Below, piece by piece: positions 1 through 11,164 of a stretch of DNA of 64,000 nucleotides. The notes beneath the pieces are model-generated. The model searched no databases and was not told the origin of the DNA. It saw only the letters and a list, made by a program, of their open reading frames with translations. Every line of letters starts with the position of its first letter. Position 1 is the first letter of the stretch. This DNA comes from Tribonema minus (Eukaryota; Sar; Xanthophyceae; Tribonematales; Tribonemataceae), in the NCBI GenBank assembly GCA_017506865.1, contig JAFCMP010000516.1:1-64000 (forward strand), in the 5' to 3' direction. Both the position numbers and the translations under genes were made by a program.

Positions 1-3000
1 GAGCTCCGCGTGCACGGCTGCCTCGTCGTCGCCGAGGCGGTCAAGGCCGAAGATGGTCGCCAGCACGTCCGCCATGCCGCCGTACGGGACGACGGACGCG
101 TGCGGCGAGGCGCTGCTGCTGTAGCACCGCGACCTGTGGGGTGAGGGTCACCAGGAGCAGGTAAGTACTGTACACGAGCTTCGCCTGCTTAGCAAGGGTC
201 ACTAGGGGTAGATGACTATTGCAATGAGGTTTGTCGTACGGGATGACGGAGGCATGCGGCGAGGCGCAACTGCTGTAGCACCGCGACCTGTGGGGTGAGG
301 GTCACCGGGGGTAGGTAAGTATTGGGATGAGCTTTGCCGCAGGGGACGTCGGAGGCATGCGGCCAGGCGTTGCTGCTGTAGCACCGCAACCTGTGGGGTG
401 AGGGTCAACAGGGGTGGGTAAGTATTGTACTTCAAAGTATTGGGCTTTACCACACAGGATGACGGAGGCGTGCGGCGAGGCGCTGCTGCTGTAGCATTGC
501 GACCTGTGGGGTCACGGTCGTGTGGGCAGGTGAGTATTGTAACGAGCTGCAACTGCACGCGAGGCATGCAGCGAGGCACTGCTACTGCAGCACCGTGACC
601 TGCAGGTGCGGGGTCATCAAGTGCATCGTGGCCAATTCCTTGAGCTCAGCTTGTGATGACCAGGGCCGTTGTGAGGCGTGGGGGGGGCGTGGGGCCATAC
701 ATACATACATGCACACCCCCCCCCCTCCCATTTGATAGCTACACATACATAGACAGGTACCATTTGTAAACTCCCCCCCCCCTTTGTCAACTATGCGTAC
801 AAAGGCAGGTACCTGAAGTAGGCGCAAGCGGCGCGCTTGATGCGCTCCACGACGAGCGTCTTGCCGGTGCCCTGCTGGCCGCTGATGGCGACGACGCGCG
901 CGCGCGGGGGGCGCCGCCGCGCGACGCCGCCTCGCCCAGGCCGCTCAGCATGTCGTGCACCTCGTTGAGGAGCTCCGTTCGGCCGACGACCTGCCGGGGG
1001 GGTGGGGGGGGGGGGGGGGTATGTAGGTATGGGGCAGGTGCATGGTGGTGAGGTACACTGTTGTGGCACTGTGTGTGGTTTGCGCTGCTTCCATGTGCTT
1101 GCAGCACCGAGAACAAGCGCTGATCCTAGTGATGTGGACTGCCTGAGCCACTCAGCATGGCGTGCACCTCGCTCAGGAGCTCCCGGGGGCCAATGACCTG
1201 CCACAGGCGGTGGGGTATGTAGGTATGGGGCAGGTTCGTGGAGGTGAGGTGCAATGTCGTGGCACGTTGTGTGTGTGGTGTGCACTATTTTCATGTTGCT
1301 GCAATCATGTACTTGCAGTACAGCTCAGCTGTCATGCGCCTCGTTGAGGAGCACGCATACGTGGCCATAAATGGTCCTGACATTACGGGTTTGCCTGCAA
1401 TGTGGGATAGGGCGCGCTTCATGGACGAGCTCCGGGCGGCCGACGAGATGCCGCAGGGGGTATGGATAGGTGCTCAATAGTGCAGTACGCTGTCGCGACA
1501 CTCTGATGTATGCGCGGTGCCGAAAACGAAATGACCCCCTGATCCTAATGATGCTGATGGCCGTGATGGCTCAGCGCGGTGTGCTCTGCGTCAAAAAGCT
1601 CCAGCCAACTGCCTGCTGAACAGAACGGCGTCATCGACTAGCACTTACAATGCGAGTGAGGGCCGTAGCTGTTCTGTGTCCTGTCCCTGTGACCGCCAGT
1701 AGCTTAGGATTAGGGTTAGGGTTAGGGTTAGGGTTAAGATCAGTCACCGCGGCGTCTTCGACATCTGGGTGCCTGAAGGCACACCCACGTGCGTACTCAC
1801 CGCCAATGGAGCCCGCAGCGGCGGGCGCCGCGGCGGAACCGTGAAGACGCATTGCAGAAACTTCGGAGTATGCTACCTACCAACAAATCTGTGCCTGAGT
1901 AACATAGGGACATATATGCCAGCATGATCGCGTATTGTGTCAGTAAAATGGTGAAGACACCAGCATGCGTGTTGGCCTGTAAATAGCTGTTCCAAATGCT
2001 TTCAAACTGAACCTGCAGCTGCCGGCTCGTCTGCCACATTTGGTCACTGTCCTCTGTCGGACACACCCATTGCCACGCGTGTATACCTCGAAGTATGTAT
2101 TGTGTGAACTACATCAACTTCAACAAACACTTGAAGGTCTGTTGCGGCACGCAAGGGCCGGCCTGTCACCGCCGTGAAGCAATAGTTACATACCTGTAAC
2201 TGCCTGCTCTTGTGCCACATCTGGTCGCCATCCTCCGCCAGGCACACCCACGGCGAGATGGGCACGGACTTGCCCTTGAGCGCCATCGGGCTCAGCTGGC
2301 GGAAGTACGCGGCCTCCTGGCCGTCGCGGCCCACCTGAGCCGCAGATGCAGATGTAGAGTGATGAGCAACACGATCACCATGAAAACTGCATACTGGGTA
2401 CGCATTTCGGTGAGTAAAGAAGTACTGATTGCTGCTTGAAGGGCGTTGGAAGTGCGATGCCCCCTCGTATGGCGCAATGGCCGTCGCGGCCCACCTGAGC
2501 GACCCCCCGATGGAACGTGGTGGTGATCAACACAATGGCCGGGAGGCTGTGGACTGGATATGCATTGAGGATGTATAGAAGTACATGGTTGATCCTACTG
2601 AGAAAATACGCCGCAGCCTGACCGTGGCACCCATGCGAGCAACAGCTGTGATGTAGTGATGAGCAGCATATGTGTACTCATATAGCATCGAGGTATTTTT
2701 TATATATATCACAAGGAGGGCTGTAAAGTAGGCATGCGTTAGCCATGTTTGAAGTAGAATTGACCCTGGAGCTACCACGCTCACAAGTCCAGGAAAAAAA
2801 GTGTCACTTCCAAACATTTCAGAATCCTCTTCGCACAACTGGTCCAGCACAGGCTCTGAAAGAACGTGAATATTGAGAGAACACACGCACAAGCCTACGG
2901 CTGGTCACGCACTTCCCTTAGGCTTATTATTAGGGTAGGGGTTAGGGCTAGGGTTGTGGCACACCTGCGCACTGATGGCAGGGCCAGCGAGAGACATGCT

Positions 3001-6000
3001 GTCAAGCATCACAACAGCAGCATGCCCTGCAGATATGCTCCACATCGCATAGCAGCAGACCTTCAGTTGGTACGCCCCACCACATATGCCTAACTATGTC
3101 CACCCCTGACTATTGCGCCGTTTGATGTACACCGGCTCGGCACCTGTTGTGTTTTGTGTCGCATAGAAGGTACTTTGAAGTATGTAGTGCGCTTATTTCA
3201 CAACGACCAAGTGATCGTGCTTTGAACATTTTCACAGGTGATTTGGTAAACCCAAAATTTGAGCCTGGCACAAGAGTACATGGCTCTGCTGATAACAAAA
3301 TAGGTACTGCGCTGCTGGCTTACTGATTATGATTCTTTAACCTCACAATCGAGGCTTGCAGACTTTGTGCGTCTTGTGGTGTAGGTGGCATCTTTGCACA
3401 GAATGCAACACTCGGCCTTGCTCGTGCAGCGCACGGCGAGTTCGGCTACGCCAGCGACATCGTACTCACTTCCTAAACCCTACAATTAAGCAACTGCTCA
3501 TCGTAAACGCGCTTACCTTGGTGTACGTGGCGTCGTCGCATAGGATGCGGCCCTTGGCCTTGCTCGTGAAGCGCGCGGCCAGGTTGACACGACGGCGCAC
3601 TCGCTTCCTAAACCCTACAATTAAGCTCAGTCTCCTCAAAAACACAAGCGTACCTTGGTGTAGGTGGCGTCATCGCACAGGATGCGGCCCTTGGCCTTGC
3701 TCATGAAGCGCGCGGCCAGGTTGATGACGTCGCCCACTACGGCGTACTCGCTGCGCAGCTTGCCGCCCACGCGACCGCACAGCGCGCGCCCCGTCGTCAC
3801 CTGCATGCGCACGCGATGCACGGAGCATCAGCGACGGCGTGCACGGAGTCAGTCCACATGCTTTTGACGGCTGTTGCAGGGCTGGTGCACAAATGCACCA
3901 TGAACAAGTTCACCTGACAATCAGCAACAGGGTCAGCACAGCGCGCGCCCCGTCGTCAACTGCGGTCGCGCCCAGTGCGCGCAGCATCAGCGGCGGCGCG
4001 CAAAGAGTCAGCAGAGTCAGTCCAGACACTTTTCTCATGCATCACGGCAACACAGACAACATTGCATGAGGATTAGCAGCGGCGTCACGAGAAGTAGGGT
4101 TAGGGTTAGGGTTAGGGGGCCAGCTGTCGCCTGCGTTTGCACTCACGCACAGCGGCGCCATTGGCGCTGCCCCTAACCTGAAGGGGCGCTGGCTGGGGCC
4201 ATGCGCACACAGGGCACCTGCATCTAAAGCGTAATCCTAATCCTAACTGTAACTTTAACCCTTACCCTGACCCAAACTCTAGCCTAAGCCTCCATTTTGA
4301 CCCCAAATGTAATACTGCCACTAATGGGCGCAAGCATCCGGGCCAAACGGCGGCGTAGATTGAGACAGGCCACTGTCAAGTGACGGGCTTTCGTGTCACT
4401 GCCAGGTATGATGTGACGCGAATCAACACACTCCACCGGCGGACCTATTTTGAGAATTGATGTACACGAGGCAGGAAAAACAATGTGTGCCCAACTGTGA
4501 CCGCCCATCTGCGCATGCACGCATCTTACCCTAGCACTAGGGTTAAGGTTGCGTACATACGTACCCCGAGGCTGGTCTTCATGCGCTGCGCGCCCAGCTG
4601 CTTGTGCAGCTCCACGGCGGCGGCCATGGCGCGCGCGCAGTTATCGGAGTGACTGCCACGCAGCAGCGGCAGCAGCAGCAGCAGCAGCAGCGGCAGCAGC
4701 GGCAGCAGCGGCAGCAGCGGCAGCAGCAGCAGCAGCAGCAGCAGTAGCAGCAGCACGATACACAGGCGGTCGGGATTAGGGTTTGCATCAGAGATAGGGT
4801 GAGACTCTCGTTGTTGTAGGCCATTGAGAGTCACTGCTTCAGTGGTGGCGTTCGGGTTGGGTCCAGGGGCCAAGATAGGGTTAGGGGACTGGTGTTAAAA
4901 AAAGTAGAGTACCTAAGGGTCACGGCATGCAGGTGCAGCGGAACCAGTAATGCTGTGCAGGTGCAGGGCGGATGCAACTTCAACAGTAACATCCTGGAGC
5001 CTCACTTTCTGCCGGGCGCAACCCAGCAGGCAATGAGGACGCAGACCTTGTCATTGACATGGAATTGCCACAAGAACCCATGCTTCTTCCGTTTCAGTAG
5101 CACAAATCCGACAGGCAATGAGGACGCAGTCATTGTCATTGACAGGAAACTGCCGCAAGCACCCATTATTCTTTTCCAGAAGCACAGCCTTCAACAGCAT
5201 AGAAATTCCAACAGCATAGAAAGCGCACTTCCTGCCGGGGACGGCCCTGCACGCAATGAGGACGCAGCCCTTGTCGTCGACCAGGAACTGATGAAAAATC
5301 CAAGCTCTTTTGTTTCAGAAGCACAAACTTAAACATGTTACTTCAACATAAAGCTCACTTTCTGCCGGGGACGCCCCAGCACGCAATGAGGACGCAGCCC
5401 TTGTCGTCGACCAGGAACTGTCGCAGGAACCCCTCCTTCTCGGATAGGATGCCCTGCGCCGTCGCAAGGAAGCCCTGCAGGCTCAGCAGATCCCTGCGCG
5501 ACAGGAGAGGCGTCAGCGCTCGGCAGGTGTGTTCCGCAGCAGCTCACAGTGACGCGACGCTGCAGTTGAGCGTTGCACTGGCGGCGGCCACGTACATTGT
5601 ATACTTCCGCATGAGGGGCGAAAACTCTATTTCGCACCACGACATGTATAACGCGTACTACAGTGTGCTCCTATTGTGTTTGTGCAAGCGTTCTCCGCTG
5701 GGATCTCTCCAGCATACACGACCACCCACGACGCTATCTACAGATGGGACCAGTGCAAGGCTGTTCGTGCATATGATTGGGTCAGGGCTGGAGTTGAGGG
5801 GCTTGGGGCGCATCGGCTGAGCCGCAGCGACATATCATGAATCCTCACGACAACCTCCAGTCACTTGAAGTTGGGGAATCACACTCCACATGGTTGAAGT
5901 CACAAGGGGCTGCGGCGTCAGAATTCAACAACAGCTACGCCCGCCCCCCCCCCTCGCCTCCCCCATGCACACACTTCAACTTTGTGCGCGTTGAAGTACC

Positions 6001-9000
6001 TGTGCTCCTGCGCGTCGTACGAGTCTAGCTTCATGAAGACCGTCGTCACCGTGCGCAGCTCCGCCATGTAGTCGAAGATGCCGCTGCACACGAGCTCCGT
6101 CACCGGCAGCGGCACGAACCCCTTCATCATGGGGACCAGGCCGGGGGGAACGGCGGCGCGCAGCAGTTTTGCGCCCCCCCCCCCTCCCCCCCCCCCGCCC
6201 CCTGGAGCGGGGGATGGTGGAGCGCTGCTGCCTGACATGGACCCCCCGCTGCCGCCGTTGAGGAAGGAGAGGTCCATGTTGCCGCCCCAAGACACGCGCT
6301 CGATGTGCTGCGGTGGTTGCTGCGCGTGACGAGAGACAGATGTGCATTTTATATGATGCGCCGCCCGTGAGTGGCGTCCACCGTCGTGAATCAGCAACGA
6401 GAGAGAGAGAGATATATATATTCATGTGAGGCGCGGCGCCCGTGAGAAGGCGCTCGGCCGCGTTCACGATCGTGAATGAAACCATGAATGAAGGTGCGGT
6501 CGGCGTGCGTTCAGCGTCCGCTGGGCGGTTGCGCAGACGCGGCAAGCGATGGCGCGCATGCAGCGTCTCGGCATCAGTTGCGAGGGCGATGGCACGGGGG
6601 TCAGGGGTTAGGGTTAGGGTTGAGGATGGGCTGCAGACCCCGGCTGCATGTCGCGCGATCTGCCCGCTGCTTTCGCTTCCCGTTAGGAGTGTCGTCAGAG
6701 GCAGTGCATGATCGGGAAGCCAGAATACTGACCGCCGCAGGATTAGGGTTCGGGTTAGGCACGCAACCCCTCCCCGGGAGCTGTCGGCGCGCGCAGCGTC
6801 CGGACGCGCTGTGTTGAGCACTGATACACATCAAACATGGCACAGCGCGCGCAGCGTCCGGACAGCGAGTGCGATGCACCATGCTGGGCATTGACACACC
6901 TCAAAATTTGGTATTGCTGAGCTGATGTGTTGGAATCATCTGTATGTGAGATGGAGGCAAAGCATCGACAGGACCAGAACAGCATTTGTCTCGCGGCAAC
7001 GCCGCCAGTGCTGCTGCTACATTACATGCTTGCATGTGTTCCTGGCCACTTTGAGATTACCTCATCCGCACACTATGAATACTATGCTCTGACGATAACA
7101 CAAGTCACAGTTGATGCTCAAGATTGCGTAGTCACCGACGGTCTCGGGTATCCTTGACGATTGCTTGTGACAGGGAAATGCCAACCCTCCCTGCTGCAAC
7201 ACAGCATTTGAACACACTGGTCTGCCAACAACAGGCTGAAAGGTGTCAAGTGTCAATAAAATCACCTCAGCCACTGCTTTGACGGTTTCAAGCAGAAGGT
7301 TCCCGGATGGCAGGAAGGTTCCGTGCACGTCCACGCCGAGCAGTTTGAACGTCTCCACACTCAGCACGACCTGCACAACAAAAGCACAACTAAGATGATT
7401 TTAGAAACCAGTTTGACACGGTTTCCGCGCACCGCATGCACTTCGCTGTTCTCTAACCCTAATTGCGACCCTAGTCCTGACTCCAAGGCTTGAACAGTGA
7501 TGCCAGCAACGTTGAGCATGATATAGCCTGTGTCACCATATTCCATTGCAGTTCGCCTGCGGCACGTATACCATGACTGATTATTCGCCCAGCATGCGAG
7601 CGTATCGCATGATGTGGCGTGCATGACACATTTACGAATTCCCATGAATTTCACGTTCATTATTTTTTTCAAATGCTACATGTATGAATTCTCTTGATGT
7701 GCTGGCTGGTGTGTCCGGGCTTAACAAGGGTAGTGGCGAGCAGTATTGGGTGGCAGTATGCATACATGTGGCCCTCGCTGCGACGCCATTGTACTCAAGC
7801 CCATCTTGTCTGCAATCACTTGTACTGTACGGGAGCCTTGTCGGGTATGAATCTTATTGACTGCGCGCGCGGGTTGGCACGACTGAACGTGTGCGGCCTC
7901 AATGCCATTGACGCGTCCGCAAATGTAGTCGCATGCACGTGTCGCATATGCCCACATCCGGTTGTAGAGGATGTAGGTATGTGATCTCATCATACGTACG
8001 TACATACCTCGTAGGGATGTGACCTAGTTGTTGCTTTTTGTGTTGGCCCCCATTCAAGGCTCTGCTGCAGCTGCGTGCCGTGTGTTATTGGCATCCTGTG
8101 CCCACCAACAAGTGATGGTTCTACGCTGCTGCTTCCCCTAGTCTCTCCGCATGAACTTAACAATATATTCGATACGCCTGTTCCCCATGTAGCCGCATTA
8201 TACTTTGAAGTACCTACATGCCCCCTACCAAATCGCAGCCATGTGCCCGCATGACACATGCCCGTAGGCATATCTGTACATGTGCTGATTGCGTGCAGAT
8301 CACCTCAGGAGAAGTATGAAATTCTAGCCCTCACTCTAGCCCTAATGCTAGCCCTAACCGTAATTATGACACTAAGCGGCCACTGCGGGCCTGCTCAACA
8401 CACACATGCGCTATGCTGCCGCCACATGCAGCAGCGCATCAACCTCGTTGTACTCAAGGCCTATCTTGTCCAGAATCACTTTGTCGGGTATGAGCGTGAA
8501 TGACTGCACGGGCCTGACTGAACGCGTGCGGCCTCATTGCCCATGCCAGAGGTTCAACCCGCAAACATGCCGCTAATAGGACCCTTTGCCGCCCCTTTGA
8601 GCTCCTCCCCTCCTCGCCATCAGGCGCAACTGAGTCTCCGCCAACATACCACTTGCACTCTGCCACGTGCTCTGACTACAACCGTGAACTCAGCCATAAT
8701 GGCTGCCACAATTGACAATTGCAACTTGAAGTAGTGAAGACATGAGACCGCGCGCGCCTGCCCTCGCTGCGCCTGCTCCAGCGCCGCCAGCGCAGCATAC
8801 CATTTCTGGAACAGTAAAGCGTGCCCATGCTGCGGCCAAGCGCCTACTTGGTGACTCATTGCAAACCTACCCCTAACCCTAGCCTCAACCCCAAAGTGCG
8901 CGAAAGAAAAAGAAAGTGTGTGACGACATACATACCTGCCCCTGCTGCGCCTCCTCCAGCGCCGCCAGCGCCGCACACCAAAGGTACAGCAGCGTGTTTC

Positions 9001-11164
9001 ACTGCTGCCGCCATGGGCCTACTCGGTGACTTGTTCCAACACTAACCCTAACACAAACCCTTAACCCCACGCCTAAACCCAGAGTGCGCGAGAAGGGAAT
9101 GACATTCACGAGGGCATATGTACCTGCCCCCGCTGCGCCTCCTCCAGCGCCGCCAGCCCTGCACACCATTTCTCCAATGTGCAAGCATTTCCATGCTGCC
9201 GCCAAAGACTTACTCGGTGACTCGTCCTAGTGTGTCAGGAAAATAATTGAAATCAGTAAGGGCGCGTACGTACCTGCCCCCGCTGCGCCTCCTCCAGCGC
9301 CGCCGCCACCAGCGCGATCGTCTCCCCGCTGATGAGGCACTCCCAGTAGTCCTCCACGCCGCCCAGCACGCCAAAGCACAGCTCGCCGCACGATATGCCC
9401 ACGTGCAGCGACAGCCCGTCCGACGCGACTGCGCGCAGCAGCATCTGCGTTCCACACGTCGCCAGCGCCGCGCAGAGATCGAGGAGTGAGACAGGGGTAG
9501 GTATAAAGTGCAGGACAAAACGTGTGAGGCGGCAGCGCACGGCGGCAGGCGTCTGGCGTAAGGGGATTCGAGCGAATGAAACTGAGGTAGATATGTATCG
9601 TGGGACGAGGCGACGCGAGCGTGAGGCGGCAGCGCACGGTAGCGGGCATCTGCGCGTTGGCGGCGCGGATGCCACGCGGCAGCGGCGCCTGTCCACCGCG
9701 GCGGCGGCTCCGGCGCGGCGCGCGTGCTGCTGCAGCACCGCAACATGAGCTAGCGGGCGGCGGCGCGCTCTCCGCCGCCGCCGCCGCCGCTGCCGCCGCG
9801 GCAGCAGCACCTGCTCCTCATGCGGCCCCCGTGTGCGTGTCACTTGTGATGGGTATGGGGTATCGTAGCGGCCCCAGCAATACGACTCAGAATCAGAGTC
9901 AGAGTCAGGCGCAGGAACGTGCCGCCTCCTTCAGGGTAGGACACGTTCCGCGGCCATTGCCACCGCCGCCGCCACCGCCGCCTCCGCCGCCGCTGCCGCA
10001 CCGCCTGAGAGCCTGTACACAGCTGCAGAGCGAGCTGCGGGCACGCGGCGAGCGTGTGGATGCCCGGTCGCATTGTGCCGAGGATAGACAGCTGGAGCGC
10101 GGGTGTTCGGTGACGCTACTGTGGTTGAGTGCTGCTGCACCGCGTGCGGGCCCACGTGCGCGCCTCTGACTAGAGTCTGCAACAGCCTGAATACACGCGA
10201 CAAGGGCTGCGGCAGCACCCACTGTCATGGACACCTGCTTGTTGAGCACTGTGACAAATAGCACTATCAGGGCGCGGTGCGGATGCCGAGACGTCACGCC
10301 AACACGGTGCGCAGAGCCAAATAAGCGTCGCCCCGAAGGCGCAGGCCGCACCTGCAGCGACAGCAATACAGAGTCAAACGCAACCCTATCATCACATGAC
10401 AAACGCGTCTGCTCTATCGCTGCCTTTACCAGTGCCACAACCCTCGTGTTGCTACGTCCAGTTACAGCACTCACTGAGGCCCTATCACTGCCTGTAACCC
10501 TCATATTGCTGCTGTCACACACACTCACTGAGCACTGAGACGCCCTCAGCGCCGCCGGCCGCAGGTCCTTGGGCGACTCCGTCTTGAGCGGGAGGAACGT
10601 GCAGTACAGCGCGTCGCCCGCGATCTTGATGATGTCCCCGCCCGCCGCGTAGATCGCGTTCACGAGCTGCGTGTAGTACGAGTTGATGATGGTGACGAGC
10701 GCGTCGAGGCCCTGCGCGCCCTGCTTGGCGTGCCGCTCCGACAGCGCCGTGAAGCCGGAGATGTCGGCGCAGACGCACACGCCGCGCAGGTAGCGCGACT
10801 CCGGGGACAGGGGCGGGCTCCGCCCCATGAGGTAGTCCAGCAGCAGATCGGGCACGAAGGCGCTCATCATGGTGTTCTTGACGATGGTGGACGCCCTCCT
10901 CTCGACCCTGAAGAGAGCGCTGGTGGAGGACCGCCTCTCATTCCTGAACGCCGCTGCGGCTGCTGCAGGCGACGGTCTCCTAGTCGGCGTCTCAGCACAG
11001 TTCACTGCGCCCTTGCCCGCTGATTCACTGATTGCTGGCAGCTGCAGAGGCTCCGTGCCCTGTTGGTGCATTGATCCAGCAGCGTCGCCATGTTCCTGCT
11101 TCCAATCGGAGGAGCCTGGTGACAGGCAAGAAGGCCTGCCGCTCTCCACTTGCGCCAGCGGCAT
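1..11164 (-). CDS. Soluble-type (ADCY10-like) adenylyl cyclase, 3' end beyond the window
   Basis: Makes cAMP from ATP; animal soluble cyclases respond to bicarbonate and calcium, which is family knowledge only. Exons in coding order: 10529-11164, 9274-9444, 7266-7370, 6000-6319 (or to 6307), 5359-5493, 4565-4652, 3654-3800, 2194-2334, 813-990, 1-118. C1 domain: 'ADISGFTALSE' (metal Asp about residue 134), 'GGDIIKIAGDALY' (Asp 184), then 'LHVGISCGELCFGVLGG'. C2 domain: 'AELRTVTTVFMKLDSYD', 'VDDKGCVLIACWGVPG', and 'VVGDVINLAARF' with the Asn/Arg pair. The last two exons start the NTPase region: 'VVGRTELLNEVHDML', P-loop 'GQQGTGKT', then 'YGGMADVLATIFGLD'. Phases close at all junctions except a 1-nt break inside 813-990. 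The start is the ATG at 11164; the first 120 residues are low complexity, so upstream coding exons are possible. A Gly-rich linker of about 10 residues lies at 6168-6200. Confidence 0.9.
119..600 (-). repeat. Four degenerate copies of a cyclase acceptor and exon start
   Basis: The acceptor at 119 ('ctgtagcac' on the plus strand) and the adjoining exon start recur at about 273, 376, 489 and 585. Each copy keeps the GCGGCGAGG-like exon start and the following GTGGGGTGAGGG-like intron tract. Spacing is 154, 103, 113 and 96 bp. Only 1-118 gives an open exon in the right phase. Confidence 0.8.
1130..1460 (-). repeat. Two degenerate copies of the cyclase P-loop exon start
   Basis: On the minus strand, 1197 down to about 1140 reads 'VIGPRELLSEVHAMLSG', and 1450 downward reads 'LVGRPELVHEA'. 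Both copy the true exon start at 990, 'VVGRTELLNEVHDMLSG'. The copies end before the P-loop and sit 207 and 460 bp upstream of the true acceptor. Confidence 0.8.
1985..2510 (-). repeat. Ghost copies at both ends of cyclase exon 2194-2334
   Basis: About 2010-2055 copies the exon 3' end and donor ('DQMWQTSRQLQ' against the true 'DQMWHKSRQLQ'). Positions 2477-2503 copy the exon 5' end and acceptor ('ggccgtcgcggcccacctga'). The flanking intron otherwise shows nothing recognisable. Confidence 0.75.
3370..4030 (-). repeat. Ghost copies on both sides of cyclase exon 3654-3800
   Basis: Two copies of the exon 3' half lie downstream in the intron, starting near 3518 ('SKAKGRILCDDATYTK'-like, close match) and near 3372 (strongly decayed). 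Both are followed by a shared 'cttcctaaaccctacaatta' tract. A copy of the 5' end and acceptor lies at about 3934-4030. Period is about 140 bp. Confidence 0.8.
4658..4760. repeat. CAG/CTG trinucleotide microsatellite abutting an acceptor
   Basis: About 100 bp of (CAG/CGG)n on the plus strand, read as (CTG)n in the minus-strand cyclase transcript. It ends 6 nt before the acceptor of exon 4565-4652, so it occupies the usual branch-point and polypyrimidine region. The poly-Ala, poly-Leu and poly-Cys frames through it are not coding. Confidence 0.85.
5005..5310 (-). repeat. Three decayed copies of cyclase exon 5359-5493 end
   Basis: The exon string 'gcaatgaggacgcag' (true copy at 5383) recurs at 5253, 5115 and 5030. 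The copies at 5229 and 5005 keep the tttctgccgggg-like exon end. Only the 5229 and 5005 copies retain a donor-like AC. The copy nearest the true exon matches best. Confidence 0.8.
6320..7265. other. Cyclase intron with paired duplications and TTAGGG-type tracts
   Basis: No exon seen. It holds an AG/TA dinucleotide run (6400-6420), two 'cgtgaatcagcaacg'-type repeats near 6380 and 6470, TTAGGG-type tracts at 6605-6625 and 6740-6757, and a duplicated 'gcgcgcagcgtccggac' block at about 6788 and 6848. Confidence 0.6.
7371..8757. other. Cyclase intron with a 660-bp-spaced duplication
   Basis: No exon recognised. A block of about 100 bp at 7790-7905 ('atcttgtctgcaatcac', 'gtgcggcctca') recurs at about 8449-8545. 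Degenerate CCCTAA-type tracts lie at 8320-8365. The start of the intron contains one 'ctctaaccctaa' tract. Confidence 0.6.
8758..9205 (-). repeat. Three copies of cyclase exon 9274-9444 end with telomere-like spacers
   Basis: The exon end 'ALEEAQRGQ' and its donor are repeated at 8758 ('ALEQAQRGQ', donor lost), 8936 ('ALEEAQQGQ', donor kept) and 9124 ('ALEEAQRGQ', donor kept). Spacing from the true site at 9274 is 150, 188 and 178 bp. The three copies share an upstream 'W(C/Y)A(A/G)LAALE' frame that the true exon lacks. CCCTAA-type tracts separate the units. Confidence 0.8.
9445..10528. other. Cyclase intron 1: duplicated acceptor and donor regions
   Basis: A 'gtgaggcggcagcgcac' block occurs at about 9524 and 9621, each followed by a copy of the region near the 9444 acceptor. 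A copy of the donor region ('cactcactgag') lies near 10470. GCC/GGC-rich tracts at 9765-9800 and 9960-10000 make long spurious Ala, Pro or Arg frames. Confidence 0.6.

Noticed and set aside
4549-4824. Poly-Ala, poly-Leu and poly-Cys frames
   Set aside because: They are three readings of one CAG/CTG microsatellite in an intron.
6168-6200. C-run as an intron tract
   Set aside because: Here it encodes a Gly run inside a cyclase exon; the frame is open on both sides and leads directly into the C2 domain.
9600-10169. 189-codon plus-strand frame with Ala and Pro runs
   Set aside because: It runs through GCC/GGC repeats in a cyclase intron, with no family signal.
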